This document shows positions 23,539 through 35,671 of a stretch of 64,000 nucleotides of DNA, piece by piece (the stretch's first letter is position 1; the number at the start of each line of letters is the position of its first letter). A program made the translations under genes and the position numbers. The stretch comes from Pteria penguin (taxonomy: Eukaryota; Mollusca; Bivalvia; Pterioida; Pteriidae), in assembly GCA_035048485.1 (NCBI GenBank), contig CM068583.1, positions 64,848,306-64,912,305 on the forward strand. The letters run 5' to 3'. The notes under the pieces are model-generated. The model was given only the letters and a program-made list of their open reading frames with translations, was not told the DNA's origin and made no database searches.

Positions 23539-26500
23539 TACTTTTATCCTAGGACCACGTCTCACGGCTACTGTGATCCTAAGACCACGTCTCTCGGCTA
23601 CTTTGATCAAGGGACCACGTCTGATCCTAGGACCACGTCTCACCGTTACTATGATCCTAGGACCACGTCTCACGGCTACTTTTATTCTAGGACCACGTAT
23701 CACGACTACTTTTATCGTAGGACTACGTCTCACGGCTACTTTTATCGTAGGACTACGTCTCACGGCTACTTTTATCCTAGGACCACGTCTCACGGCAACT
23801 GTCACCCTAAGACCACGTCTCACGGCTTCTGTGATCATAGGACGACGTCTCATGGCAACTGATCCTAGGACCACGTGTCGCAGCAACTGTGATCCTAGGA
23901 CCAAGTCTCGCGGGTTCTGTGATCCTAGGGCCACGTCTCACAGCTACTTTGATCCTAGAATCACGTCTCACTACTACTTTGATCCTAGGGCCACGTCTCA
24001 CGGCTACTTTGACCATAGGACCACGTCTCACTGCTACTTTGATCCTAGGACCACGTCTCACGGCTCCTTTGATCATAGGACCACGTCTTACCGATACTTT
24101 GATCATAGGACCACGTCTCACGGCTACTGTGATCCTAAGACCACGTCTTACGGCTACTTTGATCAAGGGACCACGTCTGATCCTAGGACCACGTCTCACC
24201 GTTACTATAATCCTAGGACCACGTCTCATGGCTACTTTTATTCTAGGACCACGTCTCACGGCTACTTTGATCCTTGGATCACGTCTCATGGCTATTTTGA
24301 TTCTAGGACCACGTCTCACGGCTACTTTTATCGTAGGACTCCGTCTCACGGCTACTTTGATCCTAGGACTACGTCTCACGGCAACTTTTATTCTAGGATC
24401 ACGTCTTACGGCTACTTTTATCCTAGGACCACGTCTCACGGCTTCTGTGAACCTAGGGTCACGTCTCACAGCTACTTTGATCCTAGGGCCACGTCTCACG
24501 GCTACTTTGATCATATTACCACGTCTCACTGCTACTTTGATCCTAGGACCACGTCTCACGGCTAATTTGATCATAGGACCACGTCTCACCGCTACTTTAA
24601 TCATAGGACCATGTCTCACGGCTACTTTGATCCTAGGACCACGCCTCACGGCTACTTTGATCCTAGGACCACGTCTCACCGCTACTTTGATCATAGGACC
24701 ACGACTCACCGCTACTTTGATCATAGTACCACGTCTCACGGCTACTTTGATCACAGGACCACGTCTCACGGCTACTTTGATCATAGGACCACGTCTCACC
24801 GCTACTTTGATCATAGGACCACGTCTCACGGCTACTTTGATCCTAGGACCAGGTCTCACGGCTACTTTGATCCTAGGGCCACGTCTCACAGCTACTTTGA
24901 TCCTAGGACCACGTCTCACGGCTACTTTGATCCTAGGACCACGTCTCACCGCTACTTTGATCCTAGGACCACGTCTCACGGCTACTTTGATCATAGGACC
25001 ACGTCTCACCGCTACTTTGATCCTAGGACCACGTCTCACCGCTACTTTGATCATAGGACCACGTCTCACGGCTACTTTGATCATAGGACCACGTCTCACG
25101 GCTACTTTGATCATAGGACCACGTCTCACCGCTACTTTGATCATATGACCACGTGTCACGGCTACTTTGATCATAGGACCACGACTCACGGCTACTTTGA
25201 TCATAGGACCACGTCTCACGGCTACTTTGATCATAGGACCACGTCTCACGGCTACTCTGATCCTAGGACTACGTCTCACGGCTACTTTGACTATAGGACC
25301 ACGTCTCACAGCTACTTTGATCCTAGAATCACGTCTCACTACTACTTTGATCATTGGACCACGTCTCACTGCTACTTTGATCCCAGGACCACGTCTCACG
25401 GCTACTTTGATCATAGGACCACTCCTCACCGCTACTGTGATCATAGGACGACGTCTCACTGCTACTTTGATCATATGACCACGTCTCAGAGCTACTTTGA
25501 TCATAGGACCACGTCTCACGGCTACTTTGATCATAGGATCACATCTCACGGCTACTTTGATCATAGGAGCACGTCTCACGGCTACTTTGATCATATGACC
25601 ACGTCCACCGGCTACTTTGATCCTAGGACCACGTCTCACGGCTACTTTGATCCTAGGGCCACGTCTCACGGCTATTTTGATCCTAGGACCACGTCTCACC
25701 GCTACTTTGATCATAGGACCACGACTCACCGCTACTTTGATCATAGTACCACGTCTCACGGCTACTTTGATCACAGGACCACGTCTCACGGCTACTTTGA
25801 TCCTAGGACCACGTCACATGGCTACTTTGATCATAGGACCACGTCTCACAGCTACTTTGATCATAGGACCATGTCTCACGGCTACTTTGATCCTAGGACC
25901 ACGCCTCACAGCTACTTTGATCCTAGGACCACGTCTCACCGCTACTTTGATCATAGGACCACGACTCACCGCTACTTTGATCATAGTACCACGTCTCACG
26001 GCTACTTTGATCACAGGACCACGTCTCACGGCTACTTTGATCATAGGACCACGTCTCACGGCTACTTTGATCCTAGGACCAGGTCTCACGGCTACTTTGA
26101 TCCTAGGGCCACGTCTCACAGCTACTTTGATCCTAGGACCACGTCTCACGGCTACTTTGATCATAGGACCACGTCTCACCGCTACTTTGATCATAGGACC
26201 ACGTCTCACGGCTACTTTGATCATAGGACCACGTCTCACCGCTACTTTGATCCTAGGACCACGTCTCACGGCTACTTTGATCATAGGACCACGTCTCACC
26301 GCTACTTTGATCCTAGGACCACGTCTCACGGCTACTTTGATCACAGGACCACGTCTCACGGCTACTTTGATCATAGGACCACGTCTCACCGCTACTTTGA
26401 TCATAGGACAACGTCTCACGGCTACTTTGATCCTAGGACCAGGTCTCACGGCTACTTTGATCCTAGGGCCACGTCTCACAGCTACTTTGATCCTAGGACC

Positions 26501-28765
26501 ACGTCTCACGGCTACTTTGATCATAGGACCACGTCTCACCGCTACTTTGATCATAGGACCACGTCTCACGGCTACTTTGATCATAGGACCACGTCTCACC
26601 GCTACTTTGATCCTAGGACCACGTCTCACGGCTACTTTGATCATAGGACCACGTCTCACCGCTACTTTGATCCTAGGACCACGTCTCACGGCTACTTTGA
26701 TCATAGGACCACGTCTCACCGCTACTTTGATCATATGACCACGTGTCACGGCTACTTTGATCATAGGACCACGACTCACGGCTACTTTGATCATAGGATC
26801 ACGTCTCACGGCTACTTTGATCATAGGACCACGTCTCACGGCTACTCTGATCCTAGGACTACGTCTCACGGCTACTTTGACTATAGGACTACGTCTCACA
26901 GCTACTTTGATCCTAGAATCACGTCTCACTACTACTTTGATCATAGGACCACGTCTCACTGCTACTTTGATCCCAGGACCACGTCTCACGGCTACTTTGA
27001 TCATAGGACCACTCCTCACCGCTACTGTGATCATAGGACGACGTCTCACTGCTACTTTGATCATATGACCACGTCTCAGAGCTACTTTGATCATAGGACC
27101 ACGTATCACGGCTACTTTGATCATAGGATCACATCTCACGGCTACTTTGATCATAGGAGCACGTCTCACGGCTACTTTGATCATAGGCCCACGACTCACG
27201 GCTACTTTGATCATATGACCACGTCCACCGGCTACTTTGATCCTAGGACCACGTCTCACGGCTACTTTGATCCTAGGGCCACGTCTCACGGCTATTTTGA
27301 TCCTAGGACCACGTCTCACTGCTACTGTGATCATAGGACCACGTCTCACCGCTACTTTGATCATAGGACCACGTCTCACGGCTACTTTGATCATAGGACC
27401 ACGTCTCACCGCTACTTTGATCCTAGGATCACGTCGCACGGCTACTTTGATCATAGGACCACGTCTTATTGCTACTTTGATCCTAGAATCACGTCTCACT
27501 ACTACTTTGATCCAAGGGCCACGTCTCACGGCTACTTTGATCATAGGACCACGTCTCACTTCTACTTTGATCCTAGGACCACGTCTCACGGCTACTTTGA
27601 TCCTAGAATCACGTCTCACGGCTACTTTGATCCTAGAATCACGTCTCACTACTACTTTGATCCAAGGGCCACATCCCACGGCTAGTTTGATCATAGGACC
27701 ACGTCTCACGGCTACTTTGATCCTAGGACCACGTCTCACGGCTAATTTGATCATAGGACCACGTCTCACCGCTACTTTGATCATAGGACAACGTCTCATG
27801 GCTACATTGATCATAGGACCACGTCTCACGGCTACTTTGATCATAGGACCACGTATCACCGCTACTTTGATCATAGGACCACGTCTCACGGCTACTTTGA
27901 TCCTAGGACCACGTCACATGGCTACTTTGATCATAGGACCACGTCTCACAGCTACTTTGATCATAGGACAACGTCTCACGGCTTCTATGATCATAGGACC
28001 ACGTCTCACGGCTACTTTGATCATAGGACCACGTCTCACCGCTACTTTGATCCTAGGATCACGTCTCACGGCTACTTTGATCCTAGAATCACGTCTCACG
28101 GCTACTTTGATCATAGGACTACGTCTCACCGCTACTTTGATCCTAGAATCACGTCTCACGGCTACTTTGATCATAGGACCACGTCTCACTGCTACTTTTA
28201 TCTTAGGACCACGTCTCACGATTACTTTGTTCCTAGGACCACGTCTCACGGCTACTGTGATCCTAAAACCACCTCTCACGGCTACCTTGATCTTAGGTTC
28301 ACGTATCACGACTACTTTTATTTTAGGACCACGTCTCACGGCTACTTTAATCGTAGGACTACGTTTCACGGCTGCTTTTATCTTAGGACCACATCTCACA
28401 GCTACTTTGATCCTAAAATCACGTCTCACGGCTTCTGTGATCCTAGAACCACGTTTCACGGCTTCTGTGATCCTAAAACCACGTCTCACGGCTACTTTGA
28501 TCATAGGACCACGTCTCATGGCTACTTTTATCCTAGGACCACGTCTCACGGTTTCTGTGATCCTATGAAAACGTCTTACGGCTACTTTGATCCTAGGACC
28601 ACGTCTCACGGCTACTTTGATCCTATTACCATTTCTCACGGCTACTTTGATCCTATGACCATTTCTCACGGCTGCTTTTATCCTAGGACCACGTCTCACG
28701 ACCAATGTCATCCTAGGAAAACGTCTCACGGCTACTTTGATCCTAGGACCACATCTTACGGCTAG
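23539..28765. repeat. 5.2-kb satellite of a 30-bp unit, about 174 copies
   Basis: The unit is GGCTACTTTGATCATAGG followed by ACCACGTCTCAC. Main variable sites are the base after CTCAC (G, C, A or T) and CAT/CCT. Because 30 is a multiple of three, several frames stay open on both strands: plus 24611-27685 (decapeptide HGYFDHRTTS), an interrupted plus frame (TATLIIGPRL) and minus 23807-25789 and 25814-27889 (VAVRRGPMIK). Higher-order structure is visible: rare variants recur 1590 bp apart (25141/26731, 25291/26881, 25561/27151), and a 360-bp period links 26071 and 26431. Units at both edges (before about 24600 and after about 28190) are more diverged. No start exon, signal peptide or splice context was found, so I class it as a satellite, not a gene. 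Confidence 0.95.
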
Positions 28766-28992
28766 GGCAGATGGTTACCAAGTACTTTTGTTCTCTTGCT
28801 ATTTATGCCGAGTCTTTTACCTTGGTTTTTTTTTTTAATTTCCACACGTTGCATTTTATTTTTTTATTTGTTATTATTGTTATAATTTTATCTAAACTTT
28901 GTAATACATGTAATTCATTATTGTTATCAGTTATACAACACCATTATATTCAGTGTGTAAATTAAAATGATTAATAGGTCTATCTAATCATA

Positions 28993-29440
28993 TGGTCAAA
29001 TAACAGTAATTAACGAGAGTCGTGGTTGGCTGATCTAGCTGATCTTATGTACATGTAGGGAGAGAGGGGCTGCTATTTCATTTTATCAGGGGCTGTGATT
29101 GGATGAAATCATTTGATCAATCTGTATATATAGATTGATTCTGCTGTAAAATCCAAAATTTTAATCTAATTTCGCTAATGTAAAGATTTTATGACATAAA
29201 AAGTGTTCTGCTTGTTTACATTTGAATTTTGGAAAATTTTGGGGGGTGACCTCTTTCCAGTAGGATTTTATCGAAATTAAAGCAGATAACCTATGGTAAA
29301 CTGTAAAAATTCTAATAAAGAAGGGTCTGACAAACATTTTGATATATGAATTATATAAAGCTAAGATGTAGAAAGTTGTGTAAATCTTGCCGGAGTTTGG
29401 TAATTTAACGTGGGACTCTATGGGAAATGGAATTACCTAC
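28993..29440 (+). repeat. Interspersed repeat with CCAAT/TATA-like boxes, copy 1
   Basis: The core includes GTAATTAACGAGAG, GTGGTTGGCTGAT and GTGATTGGATGAAAT (two inverted CCAAT-like boxes), then TATATAGATTGATT and ATTTCGCTAATGTAAA. It continues to GTTTGGTAATTTAACGTGGG and ATGGGAAATGGAATTAC. Copies occur at 37215-37650 (minus), 38102-38450, 59704-60120 and 60536-60800. It adjoins the 3' end of the innexin gene and may overlap its 3' UTR. Confidence 0.85.
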
Positions 29441-29482
29441 ATGTCACTTAAGTACACTCTTGCTGTCTGATAGTCAGACGTG

Positions 29483-31050
29483 TTACGGTTTCCATTCTCC
29501 GGCATCAACAGCTTTCCGTCGCATTATGGTCTTATGTAGGCGGAAAGCATAAGGATCAAGTTCTCTATGGTGCATAGCAATTCTGGGATATTGGTTTGTC
29601 CTGGAGTCGTTTAATTTATTTGAGCGAGAGGTGTTTTTAAATCTACTTGCTGCTTGATGTGATTTACTTTCCTTATTGGGCTTGGTGGGAGTTGAAGTAA
29701 TGAATTCTAGGTCCTCTAGCGTAATGTCACTTTTCACACTCCTCTTTGTTGGCGGTGATTCACTGGTTGGTATGGAATCCCCTGCTCGTGGTATTACAGA
29801 TTTCAGATGTTTTGTTTCACGTTTTATTTTCCTTCGAAGAGAATGGGCTGGGAAATAAGCAGTCGTATCTTTAAATTTTCGTTCCTCATTTTCTTCATGG
29901 AATTTTGTTTTCACAGAATGAGCAGGGAAATAAGAATTTTTTTTCCGTTCTTTTCTTTCATCATTTCCTTCACGAAGTTTAGGTTTCACTTTTGAGCTAG
30001 TATTCTTTTTTATACGTTTAATAGTACTTTTCTTGATTTCTTTGTTACTTGAAGAATTAGCAACTTGTGTCTGAGAAATTGACGAAACTTCTCGGTAAAT
30101 ATTTAAGTGAAACATTTCTGCCGATAACTTAAACTTGTGTATGTGTTGGTTCTGTATGATAGGGAAGTGTCTATCCAGGCCTCCGGCAGGAGTCTTACAG
30201 TTAAAGAGGCCATATTTTCTAGCTAATGATCTTGACAGTCCGACATCATGACATAGATAAGAATTCTGGTTACAAAACTTTGAGATTAAATACACATGCC
30301 TTGAATTGAAGAATTGTTGGATGCATACAGCAAGTCGCTTGTCTTGACATCCGGGAATCGATCTATACATAAAAGTATTGGTGTACTGTGAAGGCTGACG
30401 AAGTGAAACAATATAAGCGATATTAACAATGACCAGGAACAGCATCATTGTCACGTTGACGTACCAAGTGGCTGTCAGAAGAGTAGCCGGGGGTATAGAA
30501 CATTCTGCTACCTTCTGTGTTCCATGCACTGTGTCATACACACACGCAAACTTCTTGTGAAAAATAACGAATGTAGGAAAATGTAAAAGAACAAGACCAG
30601 CGATCCAAAGAAACGACAGTATGATAAGAGATACCCATTTGGCAAAAAATAGTCTGTATATTCTCTTTACTTGTGTTATAAATAGATAAGCCATATACTC
30701 TAGACAATTGTCCAGTTCTCTATGAAGTATTACCTCTGTGATTGTGCGCCCTTTGCCGCGGTCGTACTTCCGGTAACATTCCGTCAGGTTATTGGAATGG
30801 TTAATGACGGATGACACACAGTCGGAGAGTTCTCTACCAAAACACCAATACCAGAGAAGAAGAGGCAGTAGAAGGCTTAATCCCTGACATATGAGGACAA
30901 TAGGATATATTTTATGAGGAAGGAAATCTGTATTCCTCCAGTACGTTCCGTCATTTACAGCTGCTGTAAATTCACTCCAGCAATACTCTTCAGCTTTCGG
31001 ATTTCTCTGGTCCACTGTACTTCCTTTCGGATAGCACTTGATTTTATCCA
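29483..31050 (-). CDS. Innexin/pannexin-family channel protein, exon 2 (residues 47-568)
   Basis: This exon carries most of a four-pass channel subunit that forms gap junctions or hemichannels in the plasma membrane. Extracellular loop 1 has Cys52 and Cys70, 18 apart as in pannexin 1, with YCW at the second. Then come HKIYPIVL and TM2 (about 94-115), TM3 (about 185-205), loop 2 with Cys216 and Cys230, and TM4 (about 240-262). The rest is a long basic cytoplasmic tail. The tail contains a 25-residue tandem duplication (about 402-426 and 427-451), each copy ending YFPAHS. Acceptor is CTCAATTTAAG with the exon beginning at 31050; the split codon (G+TG) gives Val47. The total of 568 residues is longer than a typical innexin (350-450) because of the tail. 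The family call is firm; innexin versus pannexin naming is only phylogenetic. Confidence 0.9.
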
Positions 31051-31592
31051 CTTAAATTGAGATAAATTCATAAATTAACCATATACGCTGGAAAGTCAGA
31101 ATGTAATGCATTTTAATATGATGGCCTGCTTTGAAGAATCTTTTTCTGTCATTTAAAAAGTTTTTCACTTTTCTACGAAATAACACTGGAATAAGTTTTC
31201 TGTCTTATGTTGTCAATATGATACAAACGGTATGTAACTGTTTTAACCCTTCGGTACTGATTTAAACCTTTTGGTACTTCTTCGTTGTTTACTTCAATCA
31301 AACTCATAATTACATGTGATACTCTGGTAGTATAAATTCTTAAACTTTAACACCTAATTAATATTGCAGTGGATAATTTCATGCGCCTATGTCAATTATT
31401 TGTATATGAATTAAATAACTATGTTCCGTACCAAAACAGACTACTTCTATGGTGTTTAGAGGCAGTTTTAATCAGTGTCAATCGGCTTCTTGACGGTGAC
31501 GTCATATTATGACGTCGATAATCTACTAGTCTGGGTTACAAAATTTAGAAATTTAAAAAAAAAAACTAGCATTGTATTAACAAAACTCTTAC
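31051..31592 (-). other. Innexin intron, containing a paired CRE-like site
   Basis: A phase-1 GT-AG intron of 542 bp. It holds TGACGTCA (31497-31504) and TGACGTCG (31510-31517) separated by 5 bases, matching cAMP-response-element consensus. Whether they act as such is unknown. Confidence 0.7.
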
Positions 31593-31731
31593 CTAGATAC
31601 AAAATCACCAATCCAACAAAACCCAGAACGATAAGGATTGGAGTGATGATGTATTTTATCAACTTGTCTATAAAAATTTCGATCGTTGGTTCCACATGCG
31701 CAGAATCTTGTCTACAGCAAGCAGCTCCCAT
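31593..31731 (-). CDS. Innexin/pannexin-family channel protein, exon 1 (residues 1-46)
   Basis: The start is the ATG at 31731 (A at -3, G at +4). The exon encodes 46 codons plus one base and ends at TATCTAG|GTAAGAG. It gives a short cytoplasmic N-terminus beginning MGAACCRQDS and the first membrane segment (about residues 26-46, ITPILIVLGFVGLVILYL). The joining phase (1) matches the acceptor of the exon at 29483-31050 exactly, and the combined product places TM1 and loop 1 as expected for the family. Upstream is a 55-bp tandem duplication of this very region (31732-31865), so a second in-frame-looking ATG at 31786 starts only a short upstream ORF. Confidence 0.88.
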
Positions 31732-31865
31732 CTTGACGTGAGAACCAGCTTTATAAACTATCTTGTCTACAGCAAGCAGCTCCCATCTTGACGTGAGAAC
31801 CAGCTTTATAAACTATCTTGTCTACAGGAAGCAGTTCCCACCCTCACGTGAGAACCAGCGCTGTA
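31702..31865. repeat. 55-bp tandem repeat (three copies) covering the innexin start codon
   Basis: CTTGTCTACAGCAAGCAGCT followed by CCCATCTTGACGTGAGAACC and AGCTTTATAAACTAT repeats with period 55. Copy 1 contains the real start (ATG at 31731). Copy 2 has an identical ATG at 31786. In copy 3 the ATG has become GTG (31841). Confidence 0.95.
31751..31786 (-). CDS. Upstream ORF of the innexin gene, 11 codons
   Basis: From ATG 31786 the duplicated copy encodes MGAACCRQDSL and then TAA (31753-31751). Its first ten residues are identical to the innexin N-terminus. Start context is equally strong (AAG before ATGG). It would be translated only if transcription starts above 31786; the transcription start is not known. 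Confidence 0.5.
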   Translation of the reverse strand: MGAACCRQDSL

Positions 31866-32752
31866 AGTTTGACTTCAAACATTTTAATCAAAGTACAATG
31901 CATATCTTACGTTTGCCAATGCTACTGAATATATAAAATCAGGTATGCTTCTCTTTTCGAACCTTTTCGATAGAAAGAAAAGATATGAAAGAGACCCAAG
32001 ATAGGATTGAAAACTTATCATAGTTTTGTTTGCTGTTAATCGATCGTTGATATTTCCGTTTTTCATTTCATGAAAGGATATTTACATGTGTGTGTATGTG
32101 TGTGTGTGTTGGGGGGTGTTGGGGTGTTGATTATGGCATTCCTGTATGACACATGAATTCATCAAACATAAATGTAACAATGAAATATCAGAGACGTACT
32201 GTTTTATTTCCATCTTCTTCTATGACTACTTTCTTCACTGTATAGTTTATGTACCGTACAAACCATTTAGTCTAAATATTTGTCAGTGATGCATAACTGA
32301 TAGATGGAATCATACACAAGTCATAGTTCCCAAACAATTAAAGAACACGCATCTAGTTCAGCGGGAAGTAACTCCGAATATTATGCAAAAAGTCAAAGTC
32401 GGTTATTTCCCACGTTAATCAGAGACAAATACATTTCAGTTTTAATAGTATTAAGTCAGTATACGTTTTCGTCTCATTTCTGTCTATTCCCTTAAAACAC
32501 ATTTGGTTTAAACAGTATTTGTTCAGGTAAATGCAATATTCTAAATTTACATACATAATGTTTAGGATTGAGCAACAAGAAAGTCTCCCAGATTAATGGA
32601 ATAATTTTCAGTACAAGACAATAACCGACTGAGAAATGAATACAGTTTACAACAAAATATTATGTTGATTAGAGTATATGACAATAACTTCTTTTTATAT
32701 ATGAAAACAATGGAAAATAAATAATAATTTAGTGTGTGAAACTGGGAATATT
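31866..32752. other. Region upstream of the innexin gene; promoter not identified
   Basis: AT-rich with a short TG run near 32085-32110. No convincing TATA box or start site could be assigned by eye. No other gene recognised. Confidence 0.4.
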
Positions 32753-32767
32753 AATGCGATAGCCAAG

Positions 32768-32799
32768 GGGGCTATCCCAAATGAAATTGGGATAGCCCC
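32768..32799. repeat. Perfect hairpin with 13-bp arms
   Basis: GGGGCTATCCCAA, a 6-base loop and TTGGGATAGCCCC, followed by a further TTGGGATAGCCC at 32808-32819. Related GGGATAGCTC/GGGATAACCC words recur at 33418-33475, so 32753-33490 may be one old element. Confidence 0.7.
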
Positions 32800-34946
32800 A
32801 TTAAAATTGGGATAGCCCAGATGTCATTTGTTAGGTATGATTGACCAAACAACATTACAAAATTCAAATAAGGATTTAATTCTCATATTCCATTTCAAAT
32901 TCAATTTCCATTTCTTGCAAGTTTTTACAATTTTCATTGTAACTCTGTTCATCATATCGAACATCCATCCAGTATGCCAAACTTGGTTACCAAGATGTAA
33001 ATCGCCCGATCGTTTACCCCAAAACTCTATACATATAGTACAAGACATTTGTGTATTTTCAAATTTTAGCCAGGCACGCCCGAATTTCCAATGCGATTTG
33101 AATTCACGCACTCTAACCTCTTTTTCATACTTTTTTTTTCTTTTCTATTTTTCCTCTTCCGTTGTTGTTTTACGTATCGGTTTCATAGGGGGCCTTGTTC
33201 CCTCAAAATATTTCAAAGGTAACATGACCGCTACTTGATACGATGTAAATTGTGCGATGTTATTCATACGCTTATCTTTATACTACATTGTAGACACAGC
33301 ATGCTTTGAAAAAAACGTTTGAGTGATACAGAAATCTGTCTCATTCAAACGTTTTCGCGAAAAATGCAACGTCAAGTACAAAGACAAGCCTATGAATGAC
33401 ATGGCATTGAAAAACGGGATAGCTCAGTCGGACGCGGTCAATTCGATCTGGGATAACCCGACGAATTTTGGGATAGTCACGGGGGGCGGACTTCCGCTAA
33501 TTTCGCACACAATTTAAAAAAAAAATTAAAAAAAAAGAAGAACAGAGATAAATGCACGAGGAAAATATTTTACATTATCGTGACTAGAGGAAATCAGGGT
33601 TAGATCCTCGAGGATGATGAGTGGATATTGTTTAAGATGGGAAGGATAGGAGGGGGAATGGGTTGTGGAAAATGCTAGGTATAGACAGAGTAGCGATATT
33701 TATATTTGTGAGGTAGGAAGGTGGAATGGGAAATGAGGGGGGATGGATGCTGGCCCTAATCAAACCGTTTTGTGAGCCTTATGTACTCCTGTACCATCGA
33801 GAAGATGTTCCCATTTGTGATGTCATTATGGGGCACCCTTTTAATAAAATATTTATGTTTATGGCTACGTTTAATGAAAGAATTGATTGTGTTCTGATCT
33901 TGTCATATTTCCTACAATGTCGTAAATAATGTTTCGCTGTCTCGGGAGCGTTACAATATGCACAGATCTCACTGTCAGGAAGATGATTTCTATATAAATC
34001 AGACCCCAGAGAGCTGCATTTTAACCTTAAGCGGACATTCATAATCTGAGTTTTCCTATTGCCAAAGAAGTAGTATTTTAGAACCAGTGTTCTGTCTCTG
34101 TCCAAAAATTTTCCGAAATTCTCTTAATGATTGTGTGAGTCTAATATTTTCTGGTAAAGAATTCCAATCTTTTGATGTTTTTGGTATAAATGAGTCTCGA
34201 TACAGGTTTGTTCTTGATCTTGGAATATGAAAATTGTTTTGTGATCTCAGATTACGCTGACTGCCCTGACGAACACTGGGACTGGGAGGTACTAATATTT
34301 GCAAGTATTCCGGTGCATTTCGGTACATGTATATCATTTTATGAAAAGTAATTAAGCGATGTTTATATCTACGGGTTTCTAAGCTGTCTCATCAAGCCTT
34401 CTCTAGAATTTTTTTTATTGGAACATGACATAGTTACGCCAATCACTATCATAGCTGCCTCAATTTGGTTTTTTTTCTATTTCATTTTTTCATATTGTGT
34501 ACAACTATCCCAAATAATGTCAGCATATTCCAAAATTGGTCGAATAAATGAAAAATAAATGGTTTGTAATGTTGATCTCTCTAATTGGCATTTTAGTTTA
34601 CGAAGTATATTGATACGCTTCCATGCTTTTGATGATATTTCTTCAATAGCATGCCAAGAGCATGTTTTGTTAAAGACTAATCCTAAATGTTTATGGGAAT
34701 GCACAGTTTTTATTTGGGTGTTATTCATAAAGAGAGGGAGTGAGCTGGTGGAACAGCATTTCTTGATACAATTAATACCTCAGTTTTATTTGGATTAAAA
34801 TTTACTAACCAGTTCTGAGACCAGGTATGAATATTTTTAGATCAGCGTTCATCAGCTCAGCTGTAATTGCTGGGTCTTCAACAATAAGATATAATGATGT
34901 GGCATTCGCGAAGAGTCTAATATTGGATCCAATTAATTCAACTATG

Positions 34947-34994
<48 letters not shown>

Positions 34995-35049
34995 TCATAT
35001 ATATATATATATATTTGTATATATATATATATATGTAAATATATATCTA

Positions 35050-35158
<109 letters not shown>

Positions 35159-35196
35159 TATATATATACATATATATAAAGCACAAAGACACTACA

Positions 35197-35312
35197 GGTA
35201 CCGAATCACCTAGCTGTCATTCATCCGACCCTCTAACCGACTGAGCTACCCGAGCTCGGGTAGCTCAGTCGGTTAGAGGGTCGGATGCATGACAGCTAGG
35301 TGATTCGGTACC
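35197..35312. repeat. 116-bp palindrome 1 built from a tRNA-like head
   Basis: Arms of 58 bp meet at GAGCTC (centre 35254/35255), from GGTACC to GGTACC, with one mismatch. Each arm contains GGGTAGCTCAGTCGGTTAGA, a good box A. Confidence 0.95.
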
Positions 35313-35429
35313 ATAGGTCGTGGGGTCGAGTCCCAGACGGGGAACGAATATAAGTGAAATATAGGGTGCCGTGTTATGACAGCATGACAGCTAGGTGATT
35401 CGGTACCTGTAGTGTCTTTGTGCTTTATA

Positions 35430-35542
<113 letters not shown>

Positions 35543-35555
35543 CAAAGACACTACA

Positions 35556-35671
35556 GGTACCGAATCACCTAGCTGTCATGCATCCGACCCTCTAACCGAC
35601 TGAGCTACCCGAGCTCGGGTAGCTCAGTCGGTTAGAGGGTCGGATGCATGACAGCTAGGTGATTCGGTACC
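35556..35671. repeat. 116-bp palindrome 2, perfect
   Basis: Same palindrome with no mismatch, centre at 35613/35614 in GAGCTC. It is followed by box B GGTTCGAGTCC at 35682-35692 (intact here; the first unit has GGGTCGAGTCC). Box A (TAGCTCAGTCGG, 35620-35631) to box B spacing is 62 bp. Confidence 0.95.

Noticed and set aside
24611..27685. 1024-codon open frame of decapeptide repeats
   Set aside because: A 30-bp satellite leaves frames open on both strands by arithmetic. No start exon, leader or unique sequence flanks it, and its common variants change amino acids.
23539..28765. CRISPR array
   Set aside because: Units are contiguous with no unique spacers, in a eukaryotic context.
31049..31051. 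GTG as a start codon for the innexin
   Set aside because: It is produced by the acceptor AG next to TG; splicing to the exon at 31593-31731 restores TM1 and the phase.
35250..35345. True tRNA gene with an intron
   Set aside because: Box B is mutated in this unit, the 5' half is mirrored in a palindrome, and acceptor-stem pairing is not evident.
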